Assembly: GCA_023014485.1 (NCBI GenBank)
Contig: JAJOZX010001081.1
Coordinates: 358,501 to 422,500, forward strand
Direction of reading: 5' to 3'
From: Bathynomus jamesi
Taxonomy: Eukaryota > Arthropoda > Malacostraca > Isopoda > Cirolanidae
Length of the DNA: 64,000 nt
A model generated the notes under the pieces. It was not told the origin of the DNA and did not search any database. It was given only the letters and a program-made list of their open reading frames with translations. The position numbers and the translations under genes were made by a program. Below, piece after piece: positions 44,690-54,530 of this stretch. Numbering within the stretch: position 1 is the stretch's first letter; each line of letters opens with the position of its first letter.

Positions 44690-46267
44690 ACAATGCGTAT
44701 CAAATTATTAGCCACTTTGCAAATTTTGAAATTTCTGAGAAACCGCGCAATCCAACCTTGTACGATCCTGAATATATATTGCTCATGTGTATCAACGTTG
44801 TCTGTGTAAATTTTATGGAGTTATGTTCATAAGTATGGATATGGCAACAATTTAAATAATTTAAGCTGAAATACAGCGTCTCACATTAATAGCCAGGTAT
44901 AATGAAAACACATTTAAACAAACATTAAAGTGTTTTTTAATTGGATATTCAATGTACAAAGAAAGAAATCATCATAAATATGGAAATAATGAACATAATA
45001 ATATCAAAATGACCTCATAAGGTTGTTAATAATGGATGTACGATCCTCCACTTGAAAGAACTTTCCCTAGGCGCTCATCCATTGAATTCGTCAAGGTGAG
45101 GATCTCATCTGATGAAATGGTACGAGCAGCATCCACAACAGCCTCCCAGAGTGCATCCTTACTCGAAAACTGCCGTCCATCTCGATAAACTCGCCTCTTC
45201 AGGAGACTCCACAAGTTTTCAATCGGGTTGAGATCGTGGGAACACGCTGGCCACTTCATTAATCGAGAGCCAGAGAAGCCTAATTGCTGCAGATATTCCG
45301 TAGTTTTCTTAGCCGAGTGTGAGGGTGCATTGTCCTGCATAAACACCAGCGTTCTCTTGAATGTGACCCTCTGCTTCTTGAACCACGGTAGAAGGTTTTC
45401 CTTTAAGAAGGCAACGTAGGCATTGGCAGTCATCTTAACGCCGTCTGGAACTCTCCATGGCCCAACCATCATACCTCCAACAATACCTGCCCAAAACATG
45501 ATGCCACCTCCCCCTTGCTGGCGTCTCAAACGATGAGGACGGTTCCCTCCAATTGTTACCCAACCCTTGCTCCATCCATCTGGTCCGTCGAGGGTAGCAC
45601 GGCATTCGTCAGTGAAAAGGACTTTTGAAAAATCAATTTTCATGTAGTCCTCTGCCCATTTCAGTCGATTCTGCTTATGAACTACCTTCAGAAGAGGCCT
45701 TGTAACAGGCTTGACGTGCTTGGCTACCTTCTTCAGGATGCGACATCTGGTAGCTTTCGACACTTTTTCCTCGCCACAACGTTTGAAAAGTTCATCACTG
45801 GTCAGGCACGGGTTTATCACAGCTTCACGCTTGATACGAGACAAGGTACGTCGAGAAACTGTCCTCGACACACCTTTGTCAGCCCTCGAACGGACAGCAC
45901 CAGGAGCCTCGACGAATCTCTTCACTGTGCGGTGATATCTTCCCAGGATTTTTGATATTTCCAGGGTTGTCTTCCCCTTTGCCAGCTCAGAGACGATGGT
46001 GGACTTCTCATCAGAGGTTAAATCACCTTTGCGACCCATAATCACACACTTATTTGGCACCTGGCTAATAATTTGAGACACCAAGTCGTTGCTAATTCAT
46101 GCAAATGGCCGCCGTTTGTTTACGTTTGCGCAGAACGAAATGATTTTAATACTGTATGCGCAGATAGGTGTTGCCATCATCCAGTGTCGTGACATTCAGT
46201 GACTGTGAGTGACCTTGACGAATTCAATGGATGAGCGCAAAGTGGCTAATAATTTGATACGCAGTGT
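44690..46267 (-). mobile_element. DD37E Tc1-like element, apparently intact
   Basis: The left end is ACAATGCGTATCAAATTATT and the right, read inwards, ACACTGCGTATCAAATTATT. Inverted repeats agree for ~31 bases to TAGCCACTTTGC. TA flanks. It contains one full-length transposase gene. 1578 bases. Confidence 0.8.
45026..46039 (-). CDS. DD37E transposase, intact
   Basis: 337 residues from ATG (MGRKGDLTSDEKSTIVSELA); the frame is open further up but only from a GTG. Residues 10-110 contain two helix-turn-helix motifs (GKTTLEISKILGRYHRTVKR; SDELFKRCGEEKVSKATRCR) joined by a basic stretch. The catalytic triad is LFTDECRATLDG (Asp144), LVFMQDNAPSHSAKKT (Asp236) and HDLNPIENLWSLL (Glu274), with 37 residues between the last two. 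GGGGIMFWAGIVGG (176-189) is the usual glycine-rich block. No stops or frameshifts. It should excise and insert the flanking element at TA. Confidence 0.9.
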   Translation of the reverse strand: MGRKGDLTSDEKSTIVSELAKGKTTLEISKILGRYHRTVKRFVEAPGAVRSRADKGVSRTVSRRTLSRIKREAVINPCLTSDELFKRCGEEKVSKATRCRILKKVAKHVKPVTRPLLKVVHKQNRLKWAEDYMKIDFSKVLFTDECRATLDGPDGWSKGWVTIGGNRPHRLRRQQGGGGIMFWAGIVGGMMVGPWRVPDGVKMTANAYVAFLKENLLPWFKKQRVTFKRTLVFMQDNAPSHSAKKTTEYLQQLGFSGSRLMKWPACSHDLNPIENLWSLLKRRVYRDGRQFSSKDALWEAVVDAARTISSDEILTLTNSMDERLGKVLSSGGSYIHY

Positions 46268-46287
46268 ATATATATTTTGTTTTTTGT

Positions 46288-46370
46288 AGAAAAGAAGGGG
46301 GCTAAGGGCGAGCGCCCGCAAAAGTGACCCCTCCACAGAAGATGGAGAAAGCCAAACACAATCACTTGGC
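46288..46370 (-). repeat. LINE D 3' UTR fragment
   Basis: GGGGGCTAAGGGCGAGCGCC then CGCAAAAGTGACCCCTCC matches the LINE D signature at 7281-7345 and 19365-19566. Non-coding. Confidence 0.5.
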
Positions 46371-46373
46371 TCT

Positions 46374-46417
<44 letters not shown>

Positions 46418-46418
<1 letters not shown>

Positions 46419-46713
46419 CGCGCCTCGGTGGTGTAGTGGTTAGCGTCGCTGACTACGAATCCATCAGCCCCGGGTTCGAGACCCGGTGACGGCAGCCGGC
46501 GCGCAGCAAAACCCAGCTGTTCATCCTTCCACACAATAAAGAAAGTGGTTGGTAGATAAATGGGTACCCTAGGTGGCCTAGTGGTTAAGACACTGGGATG
46601 CTTGTGGGGCGTGGTTCGGATTCCACGTTAAACTGTAGGTCTAAGGTGGAGTGAAAAGCTTGACCTTCGTCAGAATGAACAATTTGGGCGGAAGCTAACC
46701 AAATGTACCAAAG
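46418..46713 (+). mobile_element. SINE with two tRNA-like heads, full-length copy
   Basis: The first head has GGTGGTGTAGTGGTTAGCGT (A-box) and GGGTTCGAGACCCGG (B-box), ~73 bases. The second (from ~46570) has GGTGGCCTAGTGGTTAAGAC and GTGGTTCGGATTCCAC. Then the body GGTGGAGTGAAAAGCTTGAC, CTTCGTCAGAATGAACAATT and TGGGCGGAAGCTAACC, ending in (TA)n. Transcription would be by RNA polymerase III from the boxes. Confidence 0.8.
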
Positions 46714-46803
<90 letters not shown>

Positions 46804-46830
46804 GTGTGTGTATATATATATATACACACG
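46714..46830. repeat. (TA)n/(TG)n compound microsatellite
   Basis: TA tracts interrupted by (TG)n at about 46759-46773 and short TGTGTG blocks. Forms the 3' tail region of the SINE. Confidence 0.9.
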
Positions 46831-46989
46831 TAACTGTTTTACATATTTTTCACATTAAATATTAACTTAGTAATTGGTTCGCTATAAACTCGTTGATGAC
46901 GTCAAATTATAATAGTGTATTAAACTGCTTCTTGTCTCCAAGTTTATTAATTACTCAAAGTTTAAGCCTCAAAATAAAAGATTAAAACT

Positions 46990-47126
46990 TGCTGCTTTGG
47001 AGTCTTCCGATTGCCGGTCAGATATGATAACCACTACACCATGGTCCTCACTCGATCAGAAGTCGTAATTCTCCTACATACGCGCAGAAACCAATGCCCC
47101 GAGGGGGGCACCTCCCCCATGCCGTA
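46990..47126 (-). mobile_element. tRNA-derived SINE fragment
   Basis: Minus strand: ACCATGGTGTAGTGGTTATC (A-box), anticodon-like ACCGGCAATCGG, with the leader GGGCATTGGTTTCTGCGCGT shared with the 37141-38085 unit (GGGCATTGGTTTCTGCCCTA there). The B-box half is absent. Confidence 0.55.
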
Positions 47127-47128
47127 CC

Positions 47129-47164
<36 letters not shown>

Positions 47165-47478
47165 AGATAGAGAGAGAAATTAATTCCAACCACGTAGTTT
47201 TACATTTGTTACCAGAATAATAAACACACTTAATGTGACCAATTTTATGATTGGACTACCCATATAGACCGGTTGGCAAACAGTTACAATTGACCATATA
47301 TTGTATTGGTTCAAGGAAATGAGTGTTGTCACGTGATCGAAACTGTTCAGAATAAAGACTTGTTAAACAAAATAAAAGGAACAATTCGAACATAGAAACA
47401 TCGCTCGTCATTTTAATCGAAAACTTGAAAACACCGTTGATAACATATACTATTCTTCGTATATTTTATCAATGTTAT
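47127..47478. other. Spacer with (TA)n/(TG)n
   Basis: (TA)n then (TG)n at 47129-47163. The rest, to the mariner start, shows no recognised feature. Confidence 0.45.
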
Positions 47479-47636
47479 ACAGGGTGGTTCAAAAGTCCCT
47501 ATCTATTTTGCTGAAATAATGCTATTTCTATTTTATTTTCTACAGGTCGTTGATGATGATGGATGTAGAATAACGTGTGATGGTAGTAACACTACGTATC
47601 CAATTGAAGAAGTGCAGAGAAATTCGAGAAAATTTG

Positions 47637-48302
47637 GGTCAATATTTGGGAGATGCACGGCCTCCGAATTCAGATTTTTTATTCATACCAGTCGTTAGTA
47701 CATATGAGTTGAGGAATATTAAAAAAAAAACTAGACCTTGTGCTTTTAAAAAATAAAGATGTCGATTTTTTTCACTTTAACGATTTTTTGACATTTTCCG
47801 AGAAACTCTGGTTTTGAGAGCTGGTACCAAAAAAAATCAAAGACCACAAGACTCTCCTGCATTATTTTTTGCGAGAAATCGCGAAACTTTATCCACCGCC
47901 ACAATAAAAGGTTAGTTATTTTTCCGTCGATTTAGTGAAGGTTAGGTTATATTCGTTTTAGTGAAGGTTAGGTTAGGTTAGGTTAACATAACCTTCACTA
48001 AAACGAACATAACCTAACCTAACCTAACCTTCACTAAAACGAACATAACCTAACATAACTTAACCTAACATAACCTAACCTTCACTAAATCGACGGAAAA
48101 ATAACTAACCTTTGCGCTGGATAAAGTTTCGCGACTCGGAAAATGTCAAAAAATCGTTAAAGTGAAAAAAATCGGTATCTCCCTTATTTTTTACAAGCAC
48201 AAGGTCTAGTTTTTTTTTTAAATTCATCAAATCATATGTACTAACGACTGGTATGAATAAAAAATCTGAATTCGGAGGCCGTGCATCTCCCAAATATTGA
48301 CC
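47637..48302. mobile_element. Palindromic MITE with TTAGG-rich core, 8-bp target duplication
   Basis: Perfect AAAATTTG duplications (47629-47636 and 48303-48310) flank ends GGTCAATATTTGGGAGATGC and its inverse. Long arms of ~165 bases pair (47637-47805 with 48134-48302), and a second inner pair (around 47900-47965 with 48065-48125) follows. The centre carries runs of GGTTAGGTTAGGTTAGGTTA in one strand and CCTAACCTAACC in the other. Non-coding. Confidence 0.8.
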
Positions 48303-48310
48303 AAAATTTG

Positions 48311-49299
48311 AAAGAAGATTTAACAAACCATGGCCTACAGACAAAGCAATTCGCGAACTGGTCAGCAAATTTAAAAGAACAGAATCTGCTCATGATGAAG
48401 CAAGATTTGGGCGTCCAGGTACCTCTCAAGAAAATGTCGAATTGGTAAGAAATGCCTTTGAAACAAATCCAAGAATGTCAACTCGTACAGTATCACGTAG
48501 ACTGAGCATATCAAAAATATCTGTTCTAATGATTTTAAAATCAACATAAAAAAAGAAAAGTTACCATATTCAAGTGTTACACGAGTTACACGAAGAGGAT
48601 TATTCAAGACGAGCCGCCATGTGCACAGAATTGATTGAAAAAATTCATACCGAAAACTTATTAAATCACATTCTCTTCAGCGATGCGACATTTCACACAT
48701 TCAGAAAAGTTAATCGACATAATTGCTGTGTCTGGGCTAGTGAAAAATCAACCTAGTTCTACGAATGGGAGAGAGATTCTCCTAAAGTTAATCTCTGGTT
48801 GGGTGTGACAAGATCGAAGATTTACGGACCTTTTTTCTTTGCAGAAGCTACGGTAACAGGGCCAATTTATCGTGACATGCTTCAACAGTTTCTTGAACCC
48901 CAGCTTCGTTCAGATGGCATTCTCGAAACTGTTGTCTTTCAACAAGATGGAGCTCAATGTCACTATGCAAACATCGTTCGGGCGTACCTTGATGAGCTCT
49001 TACCAAATTGCTGGATTGGACGTGGTGGAAACAGCCCCTGGGCAGCACGATCTCCCGATTTAACACCATTAGACTCGTTTGCGTGGGGCTTTATAAAGTT
49101 TGAGGTTTACAAAACAAGAGTTACAGAGCTGCAGGATCTGCGAACCCGCAGCGTCACGGCAGTCGCTAAAATAACCCCAGAGATGCTTGAAAATGTGTTC
49201 CTCATTGCAGAAGACGGATATGAAATTTGCAGAGATACTAATGTGTTCACTTTGAATTTTACGACATTTTTATCCAAACATATTATTTTAGCAAAATAG
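48311..49299 (+). pseudogene. DD41D transposase (third lineage), broken
   Basis: The plus strand reads ERRFNKPWPTDKAIRELVSK, RTESAHDEARFGRPGTSQEN and MSTRTVSRRLSISKISVLMI (second helix-turn-helix), then a stop, HIQVLHELHEEDYSRRAAMC, NHILFSDATFHTFRKVNRHN (first Asp, about 48680), a stop, VFQQDGAQCHYANIVRAYLD (second) and RSPDLTPLDSFAWGFIKFEV (third), 41 residues apart. N-terminal codons before the MITE lie at 47555-47636. Two in-frame stops (near 48548 and 48755) inactivate it. Confidence 0.8.
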
Positions 49300-49321
49300 A
49301 TTGAGACTCTTGAACCACCTT

Positions 49322-49403
49322 GCATATTTTATCGGCTTTAAATATGCTCCTTCCAACATTATTTCAGCAAAACAGATAGAGACTCTTGAACCACCTTGCA
49401 TAT
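49322..49403. repeat. Tandem copy of the mariner right terminus
   Basis: GCATATTTTAT(C/T)GGCTTTGAATATGC and the terminus GACTCTTGAACCACCTTGCA repeat with ~80-base period, giving a second right end just outside the element. Confidence 0.65.
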
Positions 49404-49825
49404 TTTATTGGCTTTGAATATGCTTCTTCTAAAATCTAACCATTATTTTCTCCAACTTTCTAATTTTGCGTCATTAAAAAGGCAAAATGTTCAACTTTCA
49501 AACAAAATTTGGATTGTTTGAAATTTTTTGTTACATTTGATAAAAGAATGAGCTGAAAAATTCTTCCTTCATAAATTTTTATTTGGAAAAATCTTCAATT
49601 TTTTTGTCCATTAAAACGCTAAGAAACAGAGTAGTGACAAATTTTAGAAAATATAACATATATTTACATCAATGTTTATTTTGAAAAATGTGGCACCAGA
49701 ATCGATAAGAGTGCCTTCATTATTTAGTTTATACATAATTTTATGGGAATAATTAAAAATGAAATCTACTTCACCAGAGTATATTCTCAATTGAACTATT
49801 CTTTTTATATATATATATATATATA
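49404..49825. other. Spacer, no gene seen
   Basis: AT-rich unique sequence ending in (TA)n at 49807-49825. Confidence 0.4.
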
Positions 49826-49965
49826 AATCTTTGGTTAGCTTCCGCCCGAATTGTTCATTCTGACGAAGGTCAAGCTTTTCACTCCACCTTAGACCTACAG
49901 TTTAACGTGGAATCCGAACCACGCCCCATCAGCAGCCCAGCGTCTTAACCACTAGGCCACTTAGG
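49826..49965 (-). mobile_element. SINE fragment (second head and body)
   Basis: Minus strand: GGCCTAGTGGTTAAGACGCT, B-box GGTTCGGATTCC, body AAGCTTGACCTTCGTCAGAA and GGGCGGAAGCTAACC. Lacks the first head. (TA)n on both sides. Confidence 0.75.
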
Positions 49966-50102
49966 TATATATATATATATAATATATATATATATATCGG
50001 GGTGACCAATTTATAGTGGACCTAGTTTTTAGCCGTTTAAGGTGATAGTGATTTAATTGTATGCTGGTGATTAATTGTTGCAAATGATTGATTTTTAATG
50101 AT

Positions 50103-50401
50103 AGGCTGGGTTAACGATTTATGATGTCATACAATATCACCAGTTGGAAATGGCTAATGGCGTAGGCCTACTATAATAATAATACTGAGTGATTCGAATT
50201 GCTTCGGGATCACCAGCTTAGATTACGCCTAAGCAAATTGTTAAGGTTAAAAAAAGTACTTAACAATTTGCTTAGGCGTAATCTAAGCTGGTGATCCCGA
50301 AGCAATTCGAATCACTCAATATTATTATTATTGTAGGCCTACGCCATTAGCCATTTCCAACTGGTGATATTGTATGACATCATAAATCGTTAACCCAGCC
50401 T
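50103..50401. mobile_element. Palindromic MITE, arms ~145 bp
   Basis: AGGCTGGGTTAACGATTTAT on the left mirrors the right end at 50382-50401. CACCAGTTGGAAATGGCTAA, GGCGTAGGCCTAC and GCTTCGGGATCACCAGCTTA also recur inverted. The centre is near 50252 (GTTAAAAAAAGTACTTAAC). Very high arm identity. Non-coding. Confidence 0.75.
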
Positions 50402-50510
50402 CATTTTTTCATTTGTTCGTTCTCCCTCCTCATCTTGCGCGGGATGTTCTCCTATACAAGCGTCGTTCTTTACATTAATTATACTGCGTGTTCTTTGCAG
50501 TTGAAATGTA
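50402..50510 (+). mobile_element. tRNA-SINE body fragment
   Basis: CCTCATTTTTTCATTTGTTC, then CATCTTGCGCGGGATGTTCT, ATACTGCGTGTTCTTTGCAG; matches the arms of 33096-33347. Ends in (TA)n. Confidence 0.6.
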
Positions 50511-50521
50511 TATATATATAT

Positions 50522-50555
<34 letters not shown>

Positions 50556-50559
<4 letters not shown>

Positions 50560-51315
50560 GGTGGGCCGTAAGTTTCCATACATAGGAAAAATAAAAAAAA
50601 ATTTATGGACAACCATTTTTATTTATATAATATGCTCTACATGGTTGCCATTGTTTTGAAAACACATTTCAATACGTGTTCCCCACTGTTGATGAACACG
50701 CATTAGCACAGTTGACGTTATGCTTGTAATGGCGTTGGTGATACGTTCCTTTAGATGATTTATGTCTCGTATCTTTTCCTGATACACCATGGCCTTCAAG
50801 TGCCCCCAAAGATAGAAATCAAGGGGGATGAGATCTGGGGATCTGGGAGGCCACTCCACAGGACCACGCCGACCAATCCAAGCATCCGGAAACTGCTGCT
50901 GATCCAAATACCGACGCACGTGAAGACCATAATGAGGTGGAGCTCCATCTTGCTGGAAGTAAACTGGGAAGTTACCTTCCTCGTTTAGCAGGGATGGGAA
51001 AATCTCTTCTTGCAACATGTTAAGATACCTTTCGGCATTAAGATTTCCACTGACAAAAATTGGTCCAATAATTCTGTCACCATATCCCGGCCCACACCAT
51101 CACTTTACCGGCACCTTGCATCTTCGTCGGACTCAGCCAGTTAGGGTTAGCATTACTCCAATAACGTATGTTTTGCCGATTAACCTCTCCATTGACGTAA
51201 AAATTTGCTTCATCAGTAAACAAGATCTTACGTCAAACGCATATTCTTAGGGTATCTGAAACATAAAAACAAACGTTTAATTTTTCCTATGTATGGAAAC
51301 TTACGGCCCACCCTG
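50556..51315 (-). mobile_element. DD41/42D mariner-like element, internally deleted
   Basis: Ends ACAGGGTGGGCCGTAAGTTT and its inverse, TA-flanked within (TA)n. 760 bases, so the transposase N-terminus is deleted. Confidence 0.8.
50626..51240 (-). pseudogene. Mariner-like transposase, catalytic part
   Basis: The minus strand reads [20 protein letters not shown] (first Asp, about 51215), KVMVWAGIW, a frame break near 51070, MLQEEIFPSLLNEEGNFPVY, FQQDGAPPHYGLHVRRYLDQ (second) and RSPDLIPLDFYLWGHLKAMV (third), with 42 residues between them, then HQQWGTRIEMCFQNNGNHVE. No DNA-binding domain. Confidence 0.8.
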
Positions 51316-51330
51316 TATATATATATATAT

Positions 51331-52621
51331 TAGTGATGTAGGTCACATCCGCATCCGCATCCGCATCCGCGGAACATCCGCACATTTTCTCGCATCCGCA
51401 TCCGCACCCGCATCCGCACTTTGGACTGCGGATGTGGACCGTTGAGATAAAACGTCATTAATAAGCGGAAATTATCAAATTCTACAATAGAACTAGTTCA
51501 TTGTGCGCAAAAGTGATGCAAGCGACAAGACGAGAGGCTGTTCTTGTATGAAGTTACTCTCTTGCAACCTACTTAGATCCACGTTACAAAGCTAAGTTAT
51601 TTTCACCTAGTACATTAGAACGAGTTAAATCATCACTTGGCAAAGCAGTTGAAGAGTTTCAATCTCTTGAATCTGTCGCTTCGCCACCCACCAAAAGAAT
51701 AAAAGTTTCAGTGACAGAACCAACACCTTCAACAAGCAAATCTATCACAGAATCTGTCTCTCAGTTTCTTGAGTCAAGCAGCAATGACGAGACCTACGCG
51801 ATGTCAAAAGATGTAGTAAAAATGATCGAGAGCTATCACCAAGAAAAACGCCTGGCTGCATGTGACAATCCTATTAGTTGGTGGAAAAATACGCAGAATA
51901 TCTATCCATACTTGAGTAAACTTGCAAGGAAACATTTAGCCTGTCCTCCAACAAACGTACCAAGCGAGAGATTATTTAGCAGTGCTGGATTAATATATGA
52001 TGAAAAGAGAAACAGACTGGCAGCAGAAAAGGCAGAAAAATTAATGTTCCTTAAGCATAACCTTCCTATAATTAAGTTTGAACATTAAACGATGAACATC
52101 TTAGTTTACTTTATTTAATTACTCATTTATAAATATGCCTAATAAAACTTTAAATTTAATATAAATAGTTATCAAGCTAATTAAAGATCTCTTTCTATAA
52201 GGGTGGAGGTTGGGGAAAGAGGACGGTGGGGTGCATTTGAGTTGGGTTCACGTCCCGCATCCTGGTAACACAATTATGGTTTCTAATTGTGGCTGAAACT
52301 CAACAAAATATAACGAATTTATTTGCAGACGAATTCACTAATTGATTTCTATATTAGTTAGATGCTTGATATTATTTTATATGTTCAGAGAAAAGTACAG
52401 CAATTATGTACAATTAATCAATTACTACATTATAGCTACAGCTCTCTCTATATAATAACTTATTATATACGTTAAACACAACAAATCTCGAATATATCCT
52501 AAAAAATAACGAAAATGTAGACATCCGCATCCGCATCCGCATCCGCGGATGTTGAAATCAAACATCCGCATCCGCATCCGCATCCGCGGATGTGAAAAAA
52601 ATGACATCCGCTACATCACTA
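51331..52621 (+). mobile_element. hAT element with (CATCCG)n subterminal arrays
   Basis: Ends are TAGTGATGTAG and its inverse. Just inside each end lie arrays of CATCCG hexamers (51353-51418 and 52523-52588), in the same orientation on the plus strand and interrupted by short GCGGATG palindromes. Flanks of ATATATAT on both sides are compatible with an 8-bp duplication in (TA)n. It contains a hAT C-terminal ORF; the N-terminal two thirds are deleted. Confidence 0.75.
51552..52088 (+). pseudogene. hAT transposase C-terminal fragment (BED-type family)
   Basis: An open plus-strand frame reads LATYLDPRYKAKLFSPSTLE, a Ser/Thr-rich linker, ESYHQEKRLAACDNPISWWK, YPYLSKLARKHLACPPTNVP, SERLFSSAGLIYDEKRNRLA and MFLKHNLP. 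This is the hAT dimerisation region of BED-finger transposases (WW...YP.L...A...L..P.....ER.FS.AG). Catalytic Asp residues upstream are absent, so it is inactive. Ends with a normal stop. Confidence 0.85.
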
Positions 52622-52642
52622 ATATATATATATATATATACA

Positions 52643-53187
52643 CAGTGATGAGTTGCCAAAATCTTAACAACCGGTTCCCTATATAAAAAGTTCTGATTTA
52701 AAGGATGTGCCACAGTATTTAGTTTTTGTACCTTTCTCCATAAGAAGTGGCAATGTATTGTGTCATTGGGAGTTGTACTCGTACCTAACAATAAAAAAAT
52801 AAATTTAGAATAAATTTGAAAAGAAGAAAATATGAAGAATATTTAAGTATATTAGTTATAACTAATTAGGTAGTAATTACAAAATAGCTTCAAGATAACG
52901 CAAAGAAAGAAATTATTATTTTGAACAACATTTAAATACATACCTTATTTAATACTAATTAGGTAGTAATTTCCAAATGGCCAGATAGTGCTATTTTTCC
53001 TTTGCATTTGAAGTTTATTTTGTACGCCGTATTATTTTGTACACCGTTTTATAAGATTATTCGGTTTTAAGATCATTTTATAACAATATTTGTTTTCGTA
53101 ACAATTTTTAACAACCTGTTCTAAAATGCTTCAAGATTTTAACAACCGGTTCGCGCGAACCGGTGCGAACCGGCTCCAGCTCACCAC

Positions 53188-53189
<2 letters not shown>
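52643..53189. mobile_element. hAT-like MITE
   Basis: Left CAGTGATGAGTTGCCAAAAT; right, read inwards, TAGTGGTGAGCTGGAGCCGG. Both arms contain ATCTTAACAACCGGTT or its diverged form. 547 bases, AT-rich inside, no ORF. Lies between two (TA)n tracts. Confidence 0.55.
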
Positions 53190-53218
<29 letters not shown>

Positions 53219-53332
53219 CACACCTTACCTTACAACCTTACAAAGGTTCCGCGCGATGATTTCTCATTTCGCGAAGGTCAAGCTTGTCGCCCCTCCTCTC
53301 GAGTTGGCCTGGTGAAGTAGTGAGTTGGATTC

Positions 53333-54530
53333 TTACGCTCTCCACCTCACATAGCCAGGTACGCCCGGCTCATCGGGGATTGTTCTGAGCCAGGCGTCTA
53401 GTCTTCTTTTGAAGATTTCCACTGCAACTCCCTTCGTGTTTCTTAGGTCTTTGGGCAACTGATTAAACAGTTTTGGTCCTCTCACTACAAAACTATTTTC
53501 TTTCAGGGTTAAGGATATTCCCTGTCTCGCCTTCAGTTTGGGAATACGACACAGTCTACCGCTTCTACTTTTCACCGTTATTTGGGGAGTTATGGGATTC
53601 AGAGTAAGATTAGGGACTAGTTTCTCCATTATTTTCCAAGTGTAAATAATGGTGTATCTCTCTCTTCTCCTTTCCAGTGAATATAGGTCTAGTTCTCGTA
53701 ATCTTTCCCAGTAATTTAGTTCTTTGCACCCATTGATCTTGGCTGTGAAGCTTCTTTGGATCCCCTCCAGCTGTCTAATGTCTTCTTTTTTATATGGGGA
53801 TGTTAGGACCGAGCAGTATTCCAATTTGGGTATTATCAGGGTTTTCAATAGAGGAATCATTACATTCCTATCCCTTCGTTTAAAGGTTCTCAATATCTGA
53901 CCCGTTATTCTCTTTGCTCTGTTTACTGCTATCTTATTTTGTGTTTCAAATTTCGCATCATCTGTCATTACAACCCCTAAATCTTTTGCTCTAGAATTTC
54001 TCTGAATTTCCTGTCCATTTGGGGTATAATATTCCATGGACTTCAGGTCTTTTTCCGTACCGTAATAGCTGAAATTTCTCGGTGTTAAACTTCATATTGT
54101 TGTCTTCCGTCCAGTTGTAGATTTTGTTTATGTCGGTTTGTAGAGATCCTATGTCTTCTGGGTTTCTTATTTTTCTACTGATCTTTGTGTCATCCGCAAA
54201 GGATGTTACTGTGCTGTCTCTGGTAACGTCCTCATCTATGTCAGTTAGCATGATTATGAAGAGTAGTGGAGCTAATACTGTTCCTTGTGGTACTGAGCTG
54301 AGGACCTCTGATTCTGATGAAGATACTCCTTGTACTGTAACGACTTGCCTCCGCTCACTAAGGAAATTATATATCCATTTCCCTACTTTTCCTGTTATTC
54401 CCATATATTTCAGTTTATGTATTATGATTCCGTGGTCACACTTGTCGAACGCTTTAGCAAAGTCTGTGTATAGTACATCATAGTTTTCATTACTTTCAAG
54501 TGCATCAATAATGTTGTTGTAGTGTTCCAT
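53333..54530 (-). pseudogene. LINE A2 ORF2, reverse transcriptase and C-terminus
   Basis: 53991-54530: NNIIDALESNENYDVLYTDF, AKAFDKCDHGIIIHKLKYMG (motif A, DFAKAFD), SSVPQGTVLAPLLFIIMLTD (motif B), TSFADDTKISRKIRNPEDIG (motif C, FADD intact), MKFNTEKFQLLRYGKRPEVH. 53333-54037, one frame over: AKDLGVVMTDDAKFETQNKI, IPLLKTLIIPKLEYCSVLTS, LYSLERRRERYTIIYTWKIM, VVRGPKLFNQLPKDLRNTKG and DAWLRTIPDEPGVPGYVRWR. Only one frameshift near 54010 separates them, so the copy is relatively young. Confidence 0.85.

Larger units (their letters stand above)
47479..49321 (+). mobile_element. DD41D mariner-like element with nested MITE
   Basis: Left end ACAGGGTGGTTCAAAAGTCC; right, read inwards, CAAGGTGGTTCAAGAGTCTC, both continuing with TCTATTTTGC. 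A 666-bp palindromic MITE sits in the N-terminal coding part (47637-48302). The right terminus is tandemly duplicated at 49322-49403. Confidence 0.8.

Noticed and set aside
46418..46490. Possible tRNA gene (good A- and B-boxes)
   Set aside because: The acceptor stem does not pair and the sequence continues into a repeated SINE body; also at 35050-35126.
47946..48080. Telomere end
   Set aside because: TTAGG runs are short, lie in both orientations and are the core of a MITE with target duplications.
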